Part shown: positions 1 to 6,883 of the stretch, piece after piece | Position numbering within the stretch: position 1 is the first letter of the stretch | Layout of the letters: every line of letters begins with the position of its first letter | Origin: Kiritimatiellia bacterium | GTDB lineage: Bacteria > Verrucomicrobiota > Kiritimatiellia > RFP12 > UBA1067 | NCBI GenBank assembly: GCA_017463935.1 | Contig: JAFUEM010000058.1 | Location: 1-41,166 of the forward strand | Length of the DNA: 41,166 nucleotides | Reading direction: 5' to 3' | The notes under the pieces: generated by a model | Database searches by the model: none | What the model was told of the DNA's origin: nothing | What the model saw: the letters and a program-made list of their open reading frames with translations, nothing else | Made by a program: the position numbers and the translations under genes

Positions 1-2
1 CC

Positions 3-296
3 GCACCCCCGGCGGCTCCGGCGCGCCCTGGGGCTGCTCCTGCGCGTCCTGGGGCCGCTCCCGCACCCGTGCGTCACGTGGCGAAGCCGTCCGACTTCCC
101 GCAGGACGCGAACGGCGCGTTCTCGTTCTTCTGCGCGAGGCTGGAGGAGCACGGCGAGAAGTACGCGAGCGCGAAGCACGACGGAAGGTGGTTCGAGATT
201 TTCGACAGCGTGGCGAACGGGCAAGACCCCGACCTGTTCACGCCGCAGGAAACCGAGAGCCTGTTCCAGGCCGTCGATAAGGCGTTCGCCAAATGA
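3..296 (+). CDS. C-terminal part of a Pro/Ala-rich phage early protein
   Basis: The frame is open from the window edge, so the gene starts upstream; the first complete codon is at 3. The visible N-terminal stretch is a low-complexity linker with repeated APARPGA units ending in PAPVRH. It is followed by a compact, charged, aromatic-rich domain of about 70 residues ending DKAFAK. The GTG at 69 is an apparent start only because of the truncation. The linker-plus-small-domain layout is seen in single-stranded-DNA-binding and recombination proteins, but no diagnostic motif is present, so no function is assigned. Its stop overlaps an ATG at 293. Confidence 0.7.
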   Translation, partial: APPAAPARPGAAPARPGAAPAPVRHVAKPSDFPQDANGAFSFFCARLEEHGEKYASAKHDGRWFEIFDSVANGQDPDLFTPQETESLFQAVDKAFAK

Positions 297-364
297 TTCA
301 CAAGCCCCCTTCCCCGCGTCGGTGTGTGCGCGAGGGAGGGGGCGACCACGAAAGGCAAGAGACG

Positions 365-1462
365 ATGACGAAAATCAAGATAGCGGATCTCGACCTCAGC
401 TTGCAGACGCGGGCGGGGACGGACGCGGAGACGATAAACAACTACGCCGAGGCGATGGCTGACGGCGCGCACTTCCCGGACGTGACGGTGTTCACCGACG
501 GCGAGAGGTACTGGCTGGCCGACGGATTCCACCGCGTCATGGCCGCGAAGCAGAACGGCAAGGCGACGATTCCGGCGGACGTGCGCAAGGGCACCGCCGA
601 CGACGCGGTGGTGTTCGGCGGCACGGCCAACAACAAGCAGGGCAAGAGGCCTACGAGGGCGGACGTGCAGCACTTCATGCAGATGGTGTGGGAGCGGCGC
701 GAGGCGATCTTCGGCGGGACGCCCACGGGCGGGAACATGGCCGAGAAGTGCGGCGTGTCCAGGCCGACGGGCGAGCGGTTCGTGGCGGAGCGGCTTGCGG
801 AAATGCCGAAGGCTCCGACAAGGCCGACTGCAAGAAAGACACAGCCGAGCATGCCGGTGAGGCCGACAAAGCTGATAGGCGCGAACGGCAGGGAGTACCC
901 CGTCCGGCCCGCCCCTGTCGCTCCGAAGAAACCGGGGCGCTGCATTCACACGGACGCCGACGGCTACTGCACGAACGAGAACATGCAGGGCGGCGGATTC
1001 AAGTGCATGGGGCCGGAATGCGGAGGCCGCGAAACCGCTCCGAAGACGCCCGAGCCCCCTTCCGCACCCGTGCGCCCTACTGTAAAAAAGATACAGTCGC
1101 CAGCACCCGCAAGGCCCGTGCGGAAGATGCCCGTGGACAGGTACGGGACGGAGATTCCGGTCGAGATCGCGGAGGCGTTCGACGGCAGTACGCTGTCGGA
1201 CATCCTCTCGTGCATCAGCAAGGCGCGCGTGGCGTTGCGCAAAGGGTTCGACGACCACGATCCCGCGTTCGCGGCGGTCAGGCAGGACGCGCTGGTGAAC
1301 CTCAACAACGCGTACAACTTCGTGAACGCCGCCGAGCCGCACTGCGTGTGCCGGATGTGCCAGGGGAACGGATGCAAGGCGTGCCACGAGCGCGGGTGGC
1401 AGACCGAGGAGGAATACAAGCGCAACCCGAAGGAGTTTCAGGCGAAAGGCGGTGTGAAATGA
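365..1462 (+). CDS. ParB-nuclease-domain protein with HTH and zinc cluster
   Basis: The product has 365 residues. Residues 1-85 resemble the ParB/Srx nuclease-like fold, with the signature LADGFHRVMAA at 51-61. A helix-turn-helix-like segment follows at about 121-141. A long proline-rich region carries repeated PVRPT motifs (about 150-275), and a DnaJ-like Cys cluster (CVCRMCQGNGCKACHE) lies near the C-terminus. An upstream in-frame ATG at 293 has no ribosome site, whereas the ATG at 365 sits behind ACGAAAGG, so 365 is preferred. ParB-domain proteins without a partner ParA are common in phages and can act as nucleases or DNA-binding adaptors; the role here is unknown. The proline-rich part contains one copy of a 47-bp repeat shared with the gene at 5076. 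The stop overlaps the next start. Confidence 0.75.
   Translation: MTKIKIADLDLSLQTRAGTDAETINNYAEAMADGAHFPDVTVFTDGERYWLADGFHRVMAAKQNGKATIPADVRKGTADDAVVFGGTANNKQGKRPTRADVQHFMQMVWERREAIFGGTPTGGNMAEKCGVSRPTGERFVAERLAEMPKAPTRPTARKTQPSMPVRPTKLIGANGREYPVRPAPVAPKKPGRCIHTDADGYCTNENMQGGGFKCMGPECGGRETAPKTPEPPSAPVRPTVKKIQSPAPARPVRKMPVDRYGTEIPVEIAEAFDGSTLSDILSCISKARVALRKGFDDHDPAFAAVRQDALVNLNNAYNFVNAAEPHCVCRMCQGNGCKACHERGWQTEEEYKRNPKEFQAKGGVK
1070..1116 (+). repeat. 47-bp repeat in coding sequence, copy 1
   Basis: It matches 5298-5344 at 45 of 47 bases, with differences at 1075 and 1111. It encodes PVRPTVKKIQSPAPARP-type sequence in the ParB-domain protein. The dyad ACTGTA-N7-TACAGT sits at 1079-1097 within it. 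The match is far closer than codon constraint alone would require. Confidence 0.85.
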
Positions 1463-1668
1463 TGGCGTTATTTGTAAAGGACTTCCTACTGCCGTCGCTG
1501 GGATTGTGCGCCGTCATAGCTGTTGTCGTAGCGTGCGCTGCGTGGCTGGGCTACGTAATCAATTCGATTGCGCGTTCGGCTGACGCACTTGAGCGGATTG
1601 CCGATGCGCTCGAAGATGACGAGGATGTTGAAGACGAGGACACAGAAAAGGAAGGCGGTGCGAAATGA
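1459..1668 (+). CDS. Small single-pass membrane protein with acidic tail
   Basis: The 69-residue protein starts ATGATG; either Met is possible. A hydrophobic segment covers about residues 10-33 (LLPSLGLCAVIAVVVACAAW), followed by an amphipathic stretch and a strongly acidic tail (EDDEDVEDEDTEKE). Its start overlaps the stop of the ParB-domain gene (ATGATG over TGA) and its end overlaps the next gene by ATGA, so it appears translationally coupled within the early operon. No family is recognised. Topology, probably N-out with a cytoplasmic acidic tail, is inferred from charge only. Confidence 0.65.
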   Translation: MMALFVKDFLLPSLGLCAVIAVVVACAAWLGYVINSIARSADALERIADALEDDEDVEDEDTEKEGGAK

Positions 1669-2087
1669 AGGTCGAGCTGAGAGTAGGCGCGGCGAGTGTG
1701 ACCTGCGAGACAGACCACAGGCCGGATCCGAGCGGGAAGTGCTCGGAGAACGACGCGGCGCGTCAAGCGCTTTTCGAGAGGCTGCTTGACGTGGCCATCG
1801 CGCAGATGAACCAATGGCTGTACGGCAGCCGCGAACGTGTCGGCACGCCGCAGCCACCAAGCGAGTATGTGCGGAAACTTGAAAAGGCGCTGGAGCCGGT
1901 TCTGGCCGTCGAGGGCGCGATCGAGCAGGCGAAGCGCACCGACAGGAAAATCACCTGCCGCGAAGACGAGCGGCTGTTCCAGAGCCTCGACGCCGTGGCA
2001 GAGGCGCAGAAGGTCATGCAGCCGGTCATTGCGATTGAGCAGGCGGCGGTGGAAGTCAAAGCGAAGATGGCGGAGGCGACGGCGTAG
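1665..2087 (+). CDS. Hypothetical early phage protein, helical
   Basis: The 140-residue protein is predicted mostly helical after an N-terminal beta-like segment (KVELRVGAASVTCE). The C-terminal half is rich in Ala, Glu, Gln and Val (VEGAIEQAKR, AVEVKAKMAEATA) and could form a coiled coil. It overlaps the preceding membrane-protein gene by ATGA. No catalytic or metal-binding motif is visible and the family is not recognised. Position suggests an early accessory function. Confidence 0.6.
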   Translation: MKVELRVGAASVTCETDHRPDPSGKCSENDAARQALFERLLDVAIAQMNQWLYGSRERVGTPQPPSEYVRKLEKALEPVLAVEGAIEQAKRTDRKITCREDERLFQSLDAVAEAQKVMQPVIAIEQAAVEVKAKMAEATA

Positions 2088-2120
2088 CCGTCTCCGCATG
2101 GGCAAAACGAAAGGCACGAC

Positions 2121-2528
2121 ATGAACGCGATAAAGTTCTCCCACGAGTACCCGAAGCTGCACGGACAGACTTCTGCCGAGCTGCTGGCGGTGCGTCCGCT
2201 GAAGGTGGATGCGTACACGCCGAAGAAGCTGCTGGACTACGACACGACCTACGAGGGCGGACGCTATCCGCTCCACAGCGGCGAGTACATCCAGCTGATC
2301 TTCCTCGGCAACCTGCGCATCCCCTTCTGCACGATCCGCTCCGCATACCCGCCGAGCAAGGTGGCGTATTATAAACAGTCTGTCGGTAAGGTGTTTATAA
2401 TCGAGACGCCGAAGCTGGAGCGCTGCCGGAAGTGCGCGCACTACGTGGACGACGCCACGGAATGCTGGCTCGAAGACACACCGCCGGACGATTGCGGAAA
2501 CTTCCTTCCGGAAGGTGGTGCGCTATGA
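2121..2528 (+). CDS. Hypothetical protein with C-terminal Cys cluster
   Basis: The 135-residue protein has a beta-rich N-terminal domain of about 95 residues (GEYIQLIFLGNLRIPFCTIR at about 55-74). A small C-terminal module has the spacing CRKCAHY...ECW...DDCGNF, which could bind one zinc ion. The start is set by AAAGGC about seven bases upstream of the ATG. The N-terminal part is faintly ASCH-like (a small RNA-binding fold) in its basic, aromatic content, but that similarity is weak and is not used as the call. The stop overlaps the next start by ATGA. Confidence 0.6.
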   Translation: MNAIKFSHEYPKLHGQTSAELLAVRPLKVDAYTPKKLLDYDTTYEGGRYPLHSGEYIQLIFLGNLRIPFCTIRSAYPPSKVAYYKQSVGKVFIIETPKLERCRKCAHYVDDATECWLEDTPPDDCGNFLPEGGAL

Positions 2529-2929
2529 AGATCATATCTTGCGGCGGAGTTTCAATAAATGCCGATGATGTCCGTTGCGCGGTCGCGAACACGGGAGACA
2601 CGACCCAGGTCTATCTCAATGGCGGACGTTCGGTCATTATGCGAATGTGTATCGCCAAATTCAACTGTGAATGGAACGATGCGCTAAACAAGAGCGACCG
2701 ACAGCGCAAGGTCGTAAGGCTTGCGACTTGCGACATCGGAAAAGCCCTGTGCGCCCTTCACCTCGAAGACGAGCGCCGCACGAAGTACATGTGGACGTGC
2801 CGCGATGGGCGGGAGATCGCCGTCGAGGACATGTCCGACGAACACCTGGCGAACACTATAGCGATGCTGGAGCGAAAAATGCACGAGCGCGAGATTGTGG
2901 AAGAAAACCGCGGGGAGGTGTTCGGATGA
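2525..2929 (+). CDS. Hypothetical early phage protein
   Basis: The 134-residue protein starts at the ATG overlapping the preceding stop, with GGAAGGTGG as ribosome site. An earlier in-frame start at 2432 lies inside the preceding gene and is rejected. The N-terminal half is beta-like (MKIISCGGVSINADDVRCAV) and the C-terminal half is a charged helix (NTIAMLERKMHEREIVEENR). No recognised motif. It is directly coupled to the helicase gene: the helicase ATG lies four bases before its end. Confidence 0.55.
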   Translation: MKIISCGGVSINADDVRCAVANTGDTTQVYLNGGRSVIMRMCIAKFNCEWNDALNKSDRQRKVVRLATCDIGKALCALHLEDERRTKYMWTCRDGREIAVEDMSDEHLANTIAMLERKMHEREIVEENRGEVFG

Positions 2930-4566
2930 AACTTCGGGACTATCAGGAAGAAGCGGCCGAGGGAGTGTTCCGCGAATGGCAGGAGCACACGTCCGCGCTC
3001 GTGGTGCTGCCGACCGGCCTCGGAAAGACGGTGCTGTTCGCGGACGTCATCAGGCGGATGCACGAACAAGGGGCGCGGGCGATGGTGCTGGCGCACCGCG
3101 AGGAGCTGATCACGCAGGCCGCCGACAAGATACGCCGCGTCACCGGGCTGGACGCGCAGATCGAAATGGGCGAGTACCACGTCACGCCGATGTTCGGGGT
3201 GATGCCGCCCGTGGTCGTCTCCACGGTGCAGACGCACTGCGCGGGAGGCGACGGCGCGGGGAGGATGAGCAAATTCGACCCTGCCGACTTCGGGCTGGTG
3301 GTGATCGACGAGGCGCACCATGCGACATCGGGCACTTACAGGCGGTGCCTTGACTGGTACGGGCAGAACCCGGACTGCAAGGTGCTTGGCGTGACGGCCA
3401 CTCCGGACAGGGCGGACGAAGCCGCGCTCGGACAGGTGTTCGAGAGCGTCGCCTACGAGTACGGCGTTCTGGACGCGATCAACAACGGATGGCTCGTTCC
3501 CATCGAGCAGCAGATGGTGACGGTCGGATCGCTTGACTTCTCCAACATCCGCACCACGGCGGGCGACTTGAACCAGGGCGACCTTGCCGAGGTGATGGAG
3601 AGCGAGCGGAACCTTCAGGGGGTGGCCGTCCCGACGGTGGAGATATGCGGCGAGAGGCGGGCTATCGTGTTCGCGGCGACGGTTGAGCAGGCCGAGCGTC
3701 TGGCGGAGATCATCAACCGCTACAGGCCCGACAAAGCCGCCTGGCTCTGCGGCAAGACCGACAAGGACGACCGTCGCAGGATGCTGGCCGACTTCAAGGC
3801 CGGGCGTTTGCAGTACATCGTGAACGTGGGCGTGCTGACGGAGGGGTTCGACGACGCGGGCGTGGAGGTGGTGGTGATGGCGCGCCCGACGAAATCCCGC
3901 GCCCTCTACGCGCAGATGGCGGGACGAGGGACGAGGCCGGCCGAGGAGGTCGCGGGGAGGCTGGGCGACGTGCCCACGGCGGCGGAGCGGTGCGCGATGA
4001 TTCGCGGCAGCTCGAAGCCGTCGTGCCTCATCGTGGACTTCGCGGGAAACGCGGGGCGGCACAAGCTGTGCTGTTCGGCGGACATCCTCGGAGGGAACGT
4101 CGGGGACGACGTGGTGGCGGAGGTGGCGAGGCGCGTCCGCGAGAACGGCAAGCCGGTGGACATGGCCGAGGAGCTGGCGAAGGTGAAGGCGGAGGTCGAG
4201 GCGCGGAAGAAGCGCGAGGCGGCGACCCGTGCCGGACTACAGGCGCGTGCGCAGTTCCTCACCACGAAGATCGACCCGTTCGACCAGTGGGACCTGACGC
4301 CCGCGCAGGAGCGGGGATGGGACAGGAACCGGCACTTCAGCGCGAAGCAGTCGCAGGTGCTTCTGGAGCGCATCGGCGTCGATCCCGAGAAGATTCCCTA
4401 CGGACAGGGCAAGCAGCTCCTTGACGAATACTTCCGGCGCTTGCAGGGAGGGTACGCAAGCCTCAAGCAGGCGGCGCTCCTGAAGCGGCAGGGATTCACG
4501 ATGCCGTTGCGGCACGACATGGCCGGACGCATGATCGGGCGCATGAGGGAAAGGCAGGGCTGGTAA
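2926..4566 (+). CDS. Superfamily 2 DNA helicase, RadD/SSL2-like
   Basis: The 546-residue protein has the complete SF2 core. The Q-motif-like RDYQEEA is at 4-10, Walker A PTGLGKT at 29-35, DEAH box at 128-131, GVTATPDR at about 155-162, and motif VI QMAGRGTRP at 330-338. The layout (two RecA-like domains plus a roughly 200-residue C-terminal extension) matches the RadD/SSL2 group of ATP-dependent DNA helicases that phages often carry for replication or recombination. The start at 2926 is chosen over an upstream frame extension (2671) because MKLRDYQEEA is the normal N-terminus of the family and GGGGAGGTG precedes it. A Cys pair (KLCCSAD, about 381-387) is present in the C-terminal part. Substrate polarity cannot be read from sequence. 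Confidence 0.9.
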   Translation: MKLRDYQEEAAEGVFREWQEHTSALVVLPTGLGKTVLFADVIRRMHEQGARAMVLAHREELITQAADKIRRVTGLDAQIEMGEYHVTPMFGVMPPVVVSTVQTHCAGGDGAGRMSKFDPADFGLVVIDEAHHATSGTYRRCLDWYGQNPDCKVLGVTATPDRADEAALGQVFESVAYEYGVLDAINNGWLVPIEQQMVTVGSLDFSNIRTTAGDLNQGDLAEVMESERNLQGVAVPTVEICGERRAIVFAATVEQAERLAEIINRYRPDKAAWLCGKTDKDDRRRMLADFKAGRLQYIVNVGVLTEGFDDAGVEVVVMARPTKSRALYAQMAGRGTRPAEEVAGRLGDVPTAAERCAMIRGSSKPSCLIVDFAGNAGRHKLCCSADILGGNVGDDVVAEVARRVRENGKPVDMAEELAKVKAEVEARKKREAATRAGLQARAQFLTTKIDPFDQWDLTPAQERGWDRNRHFSAKQSQVLLERIGVDPEKIPYGQGKQLLDEYFRRLQGGYASLKQAALLKRQGFTMPLRHDMAGRMIGRMRERQGW

Positions 4567-5079
4567 TGCAGACAAGGCGAAAAAGATGGACAATGATAAA
4601 TGCTGACAGCGGCGAAAAAACGTGGTTGACGCCAAGGTGGATAATCGACGCGCTCGGACATTTCGACACCGACCCGTGTTGTCCAGACGAAATGCCATGG
4701 CGGACAGCGGATCGGATGATAACGAAGGCCGAAGATGGGACGACCGCCCCGTGGTATGGGCGTATATGGTGCAATCCGCCATACGGACGCGAGGCATGGC
4801 CATTCTTCGAAAGGATGGTTCGTCACACGGGGGGGGGGTATCATGCTCATATTCGTGCGAACTGATGCGCGGCAATGGCACGAATATGTTTTCCCCTTTG
4901 CTCATTCCGTGCTTTTCATCCGTGGGCGGCTATGCTTTTGCGATAGATACGGCGTTCCCGGCGATTCATGCCCGACACCTTCCGCGCTTGTCGCATTCGG
5001 AGCCGAAAATACGGATGTACTTGCGCGGAGCGGAATCAGAGGCACACTCGTGCGGCTCAAGGCTGGAGGCATGACATGA
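4566..5079 (+). pseudogene. Dam-like phage N6-adenine methyltransferase, frame broken at a G10 tract
   Basis: Two reading frames together make a normal phage DNA N-6-adenine methyltransferase of about 171 residues. Frame one (4566-4865) supplies LTPRWIIDALG, FDTDPCC and the catalytic motif WCNPPYG. The adjacent frame, up to 5079, supplies the conserved IMLIFVRTDARQWHEYV, FIRGRLCF and TPSALVAFG. They join at ten consecutive G residues (4829-4838); nine G would restore one frame. The start overlaps the helicase stop (TAATG), and the stop of the second frame overlaps the next gene start by ATGA, exactly as in intact operon members, so the two halves clearly belong together. The break may be phase variation, programmed slippage, a real mutation or a sequencing error. 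The expected role is methylation of phage DNA against host restriction. Confidence 0.85.
4829..4838 (+). repeat. Homopolymer tract of ten G inside the methyltransferase gene
   Basis: Ten consecutive G residues lie between codons for His-Thr and Ile-Met-Leu. This is the exact point where the methyltransferase reading frame must shift by one base. G tracts of this length are classic slipped-strand phase-variation sites in restriction-modification genes of other bacteria. No other mononucleotide run in the early genes was noticed at this length. Confidence 0.9.
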
Positions 5080-5402
5080 CGCGCAAATGCGGAGTGTGCC
5101 CGCCGTGGACGCAGACCGTGTGCCGGCATGCGTTCGGGAAATTCTGGGACGTGAAGTCGCGGAACGGCGAGGGGTGCGACCATCCGCTCGACGGCGTGGC
5201 GGAGGCATGGCGCGAGGCGGGATGGACGCCCGACAAGGGGGCGACGAAAACCATCACGCTCCCCCTTCCGTCCAGGCCGAAGATGCCGCGCCGCCCGGTG
5301 CGTCCTACTGTAAAAAAGATACAGTCGCCAGCACCCGCGAGGCCGAAGGTTTCGGCCGAGATAATGCGCCAGGCGGATCTCTTTTTCGGGAGGATGAAAT
5401 GA
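5076..5402 (+). CDS. Small Cys-rich protein with proline-rich PVRPT tail
   Basis: The 108-residue product begins with a Cys/His-rich segment (CGVCPPWTQTVCRHAFGKFW, residues 5-24, with a further Cys-Asp-His about ten residues on) that could bind zinc. It ends with a basic proline-rich region RRPVRPTVKKIQSPAPARP. That region is encoded by a 47-bp sequence nearly identical to one in the ParB-domain gene at 365. GGAGG lies just before the ATG, and an upstream in-frame start (4968) lies inside the methyltransferase and is rejected. The function is unknown. A zinc module with a proline-rich tether looks like an adaptor for protein-protein contacts, which is an inference. Confidence 0.65.
   Translation: MTRKCGVCPPWTQTVCRHAFGKFWDVKSRNGEGCDHPLDGVAEAWREAGWTPDKGATKTITLPLPSRPKMPRRPVRPTVKKIQSPAPARPKVSAEIMRQADLFFGRMK
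5298..5344 (+). repeat. 47-bp repeat in coding sequence, copy 2
   Basis: The second copy lies in the small Cys-rich gene at 5076 and encodes the same peptide. The internal dyad is at 5307-5325. The copies are 4.2 kb apart in direct orientation. Confidence 0.85.
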
Positions 5403-6190
5403 AGCGGACGGAACCAGTGCCGAGGTCCGAATGGCAGGAGCACTACGGCGCGTTCAAGAAGATGCTGCCGACCGTATCGAACGCCCATTCACCGAGCGAC
5501 ATATTCCGCGACGTGTGCCGCATCTTCTCGCTGTCCCTGCGCGGGGCCGTGACGGTTGACAAGACGGAGAGGGACGGCATCGAGAGCATGTACGCATCTC
5601 TCGCCGGAAAGTACGGGCCGGGCGGCATGGAGAAGGTCGGCGCGATGTTCGCCCATCTCGTCGAGGCGATGGAGCTGAAGCGGAGCGACTTCCTCGGGCA
5701 CGTGTACGAAGAACTGAACGCGACCGTAAAGAGTTTTGGCCAGTTCTTCACGCCTGACTGCGTATCGCGGATGATGGCGCGCATGACATTTTCGGCGCGT
5801 CCGGAACCCGGAAAGGTGGTGACGATGAACGACTGCGCGTGCGGCGCCGGCGCGCTTCTCATCGAGGGCGCGGAGGCGTTCGTCGGATGCGGCGGACGGC
5901 AGGGGGACATCCTGATCTACGCCGAAGATCTGGACGCCACGGCGTGTTGCATCGCGTACACGCAGCTTTCGCTTCTGGGATATCCGGCGATCGTACACCA
6001 CATGGACAGCCTCAGCCGGAAGGTGTACGAGGGGCCGTGGTTCACGGTCGGGTATTTTCTGCACGGGATGCCGATGCGGAGAGTTCACTCAAAAGGCGTG
6101 GTCGCAGAGCGGCCGCGCAATGAAGTCAAGAACGAGCCGAAGCCGATAGACGTACGCAAACTCGCGCAGGCGGAGTTCGACTTCGGCTGA
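5399..6190 (+). CDS. HsdM-like N6 DNA methyltransferase without visible NPPY motif
   Basis: The 263-residue protein resembles the catalytic core of type I restriction methylases. GQFFTP at 114-119 and the SAM-binding loop NDCACGAGALL at 144-154 are clear. AEDLDATAC (about 174-182) and LSLLGYPAIV, preceding MDSLSR, match the second strand and the region before motif IV. In active enzymes an (N/D)PP(Y/F) motif should follow; here the sequence runs on as KVYEGPWFTVGYFLHG with no such motif. The protein may therefore bind SAM and DNA without methylating adenine, or use a divergent motif. It belongs to a group of compact phage HsdM-like proteins often found near other methyltransferases. It starts at the ATGA overlap with the previous gene. 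Confidence 0.75.
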   Translation: MKRTEPVPRSEWQEHYGAFKKMLPTVSNAHSPSDIFRDVCRIFSLSLRGAVTVDKTERDGIESMYASLAGKYGPGGMEKVGAMFAHLVEAMELKRSDFLGHVYEELNATVKSFGQFFTPDCVSRMMARMTFSARPEPGKVVTMNDCACGAGALLIEGAEAFVGCGGRQGDILIYAEDLDATACCIAYTQLSLLGYPAIVHHMDSLSRKVYEGPWFTVGYFLHGMPMRRVHSKGVVAERPRNEVKNEPKPIDVRKLAQAEFDFG

Positions 6191-6219
6191 CAGGGCAAAA
6201 TCAAAACGAAAGGACAACG

Positions 6220-6546
6220 ATGGAGGTCATCGAAATTGGCGACATGCTGACGCGCAACGGCGAACGGTTGTGCGGCATACTTGTCGAAGCAAGCCGCGAC
6301 GAACTGCAAGCCGTGCAGGGGAACATCCTGTACAAGGAAGTCGAGGTGCTGCCGGTCGAAAGCGGGACTGACACGCACCGCGACATCTGGGACGAGACGA
6401 TGGAGAAGATGGTCGATGCGCTCGTAGCCGTGGACAGGCGGGTGCGGGATGCGAAGCCGTCGAAGCGGTACACCCGCGACGAAGTGCTGGCGATGCTGGA
6501 CGAAATCGACCCGGGGCCGAACAGGAAGGGATGCGAGGCAAAATGA
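6220..6546 (+). CDS. Hypothetical early phage protein
   Basis: The 108-residue acidic protein is preceded by AAAGGA six bases before the ATG. Its N-terminal half (VIEIGDMLTRNGERLCGILV) looks like a small beta domain. The C-terminal half contains RYTRDEVLAMLDEIDPGPN, an EF-hand-like or helix-turn-helix-like stretch that is too short to assign. It opens a run of tightly coupled genes ending in the C5 methyltransferase. Confidence 0.55.
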   Translation: MEVIEIGDMLTRNGERLCGILVEASRDELQAVQGNILYKEVEVLPVESGTDTHRDIWDETMEKMVDALVAVDRRVRDAKPSKRYTRDEVLAMLDEIDPGPNRKGCEAK

Positions 6547-6698
6547 GAACCGAGTACATATTTCCGACGGTGCTGATCGCGCTTGACGTGTGCGCGTCCG
6601 TGCCGTATGCGGTGCGCGGCAACCTGCGCATGATGGTGTATTGGCTTGCGGCCGCAACGCTGACCGCTTGCGTGACTTACACGGGAGGCAAGGCATGA
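6543..6698 (+). CDS. Very small hydrophobic protein
   Basis: The 51-residue frame runs between two ATGA overlaps, with the preceding gene at 6543 and the following gene at 6695, which is strong support for translation despite its size. The product has two hydrophobic stretches, YIFPTVLIALDVCASVPYAV (5-24) and MMVYWLAAATLTACVTY (30-46), consistent with two short membrane helices. The function is unknown. Its place beside another membrane protein suggests a pair. Confidence 0.55.
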   Translation: MRTEYIFPTVLIALDVCASVPYAVRGNLRMMVYWLAAATLTACVTYTGGKA

Positions 6699-6883
6699 AC
6701 AAGGCGACGATAATTCTGGCGGTCAACGTTGCGATCCTCGCAGTCGTGGTGCTGTGTCTTTCGCACCGCATCACCGCGCTGGAGCGCAGGGCGATGGACT
6801 ACGACTACCACTTCGGCTACAAGTCGAGGTTTCCGTACGTCGGGCTGTTCGGAGTGTTCGAGAAAGACGGAGGCGCGAAATGA
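6695..6883 (+). CDS. Small single-pass membrane protein
   Basis: The 62-residue product has one hydrophobic segment (IILAVNVAILAVVVLCLS, about 6-23), a short amphipathic helix ITALERR, and an aromatic, charged C-terminus. It starts at the ATGA overlap with the preceding small gene, with GGGAGGC as ribosome site. It ends in an overlap with the C5 methyltransferase start. It is early rather than lysis-located, so a holin role is unlikely. No family is recognised. Confidence 0.6.
   Translation: MNKATIILAVNVAILAVVVLCLSHRITALERRAMDYDYHFGYKSRFPYVGLFGVFEKDGGAK

Noticed and set aside
74-1387. Long minus-strand open frames opposite most plus-strand genes (for example 74-1387, 2758-4062, 12707-14902, 26472-28850)
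   Set aside because: They are antisense shadows of real GC-rich genes, rich in Arg, His and Pro, without ribosome sites or family motifs.
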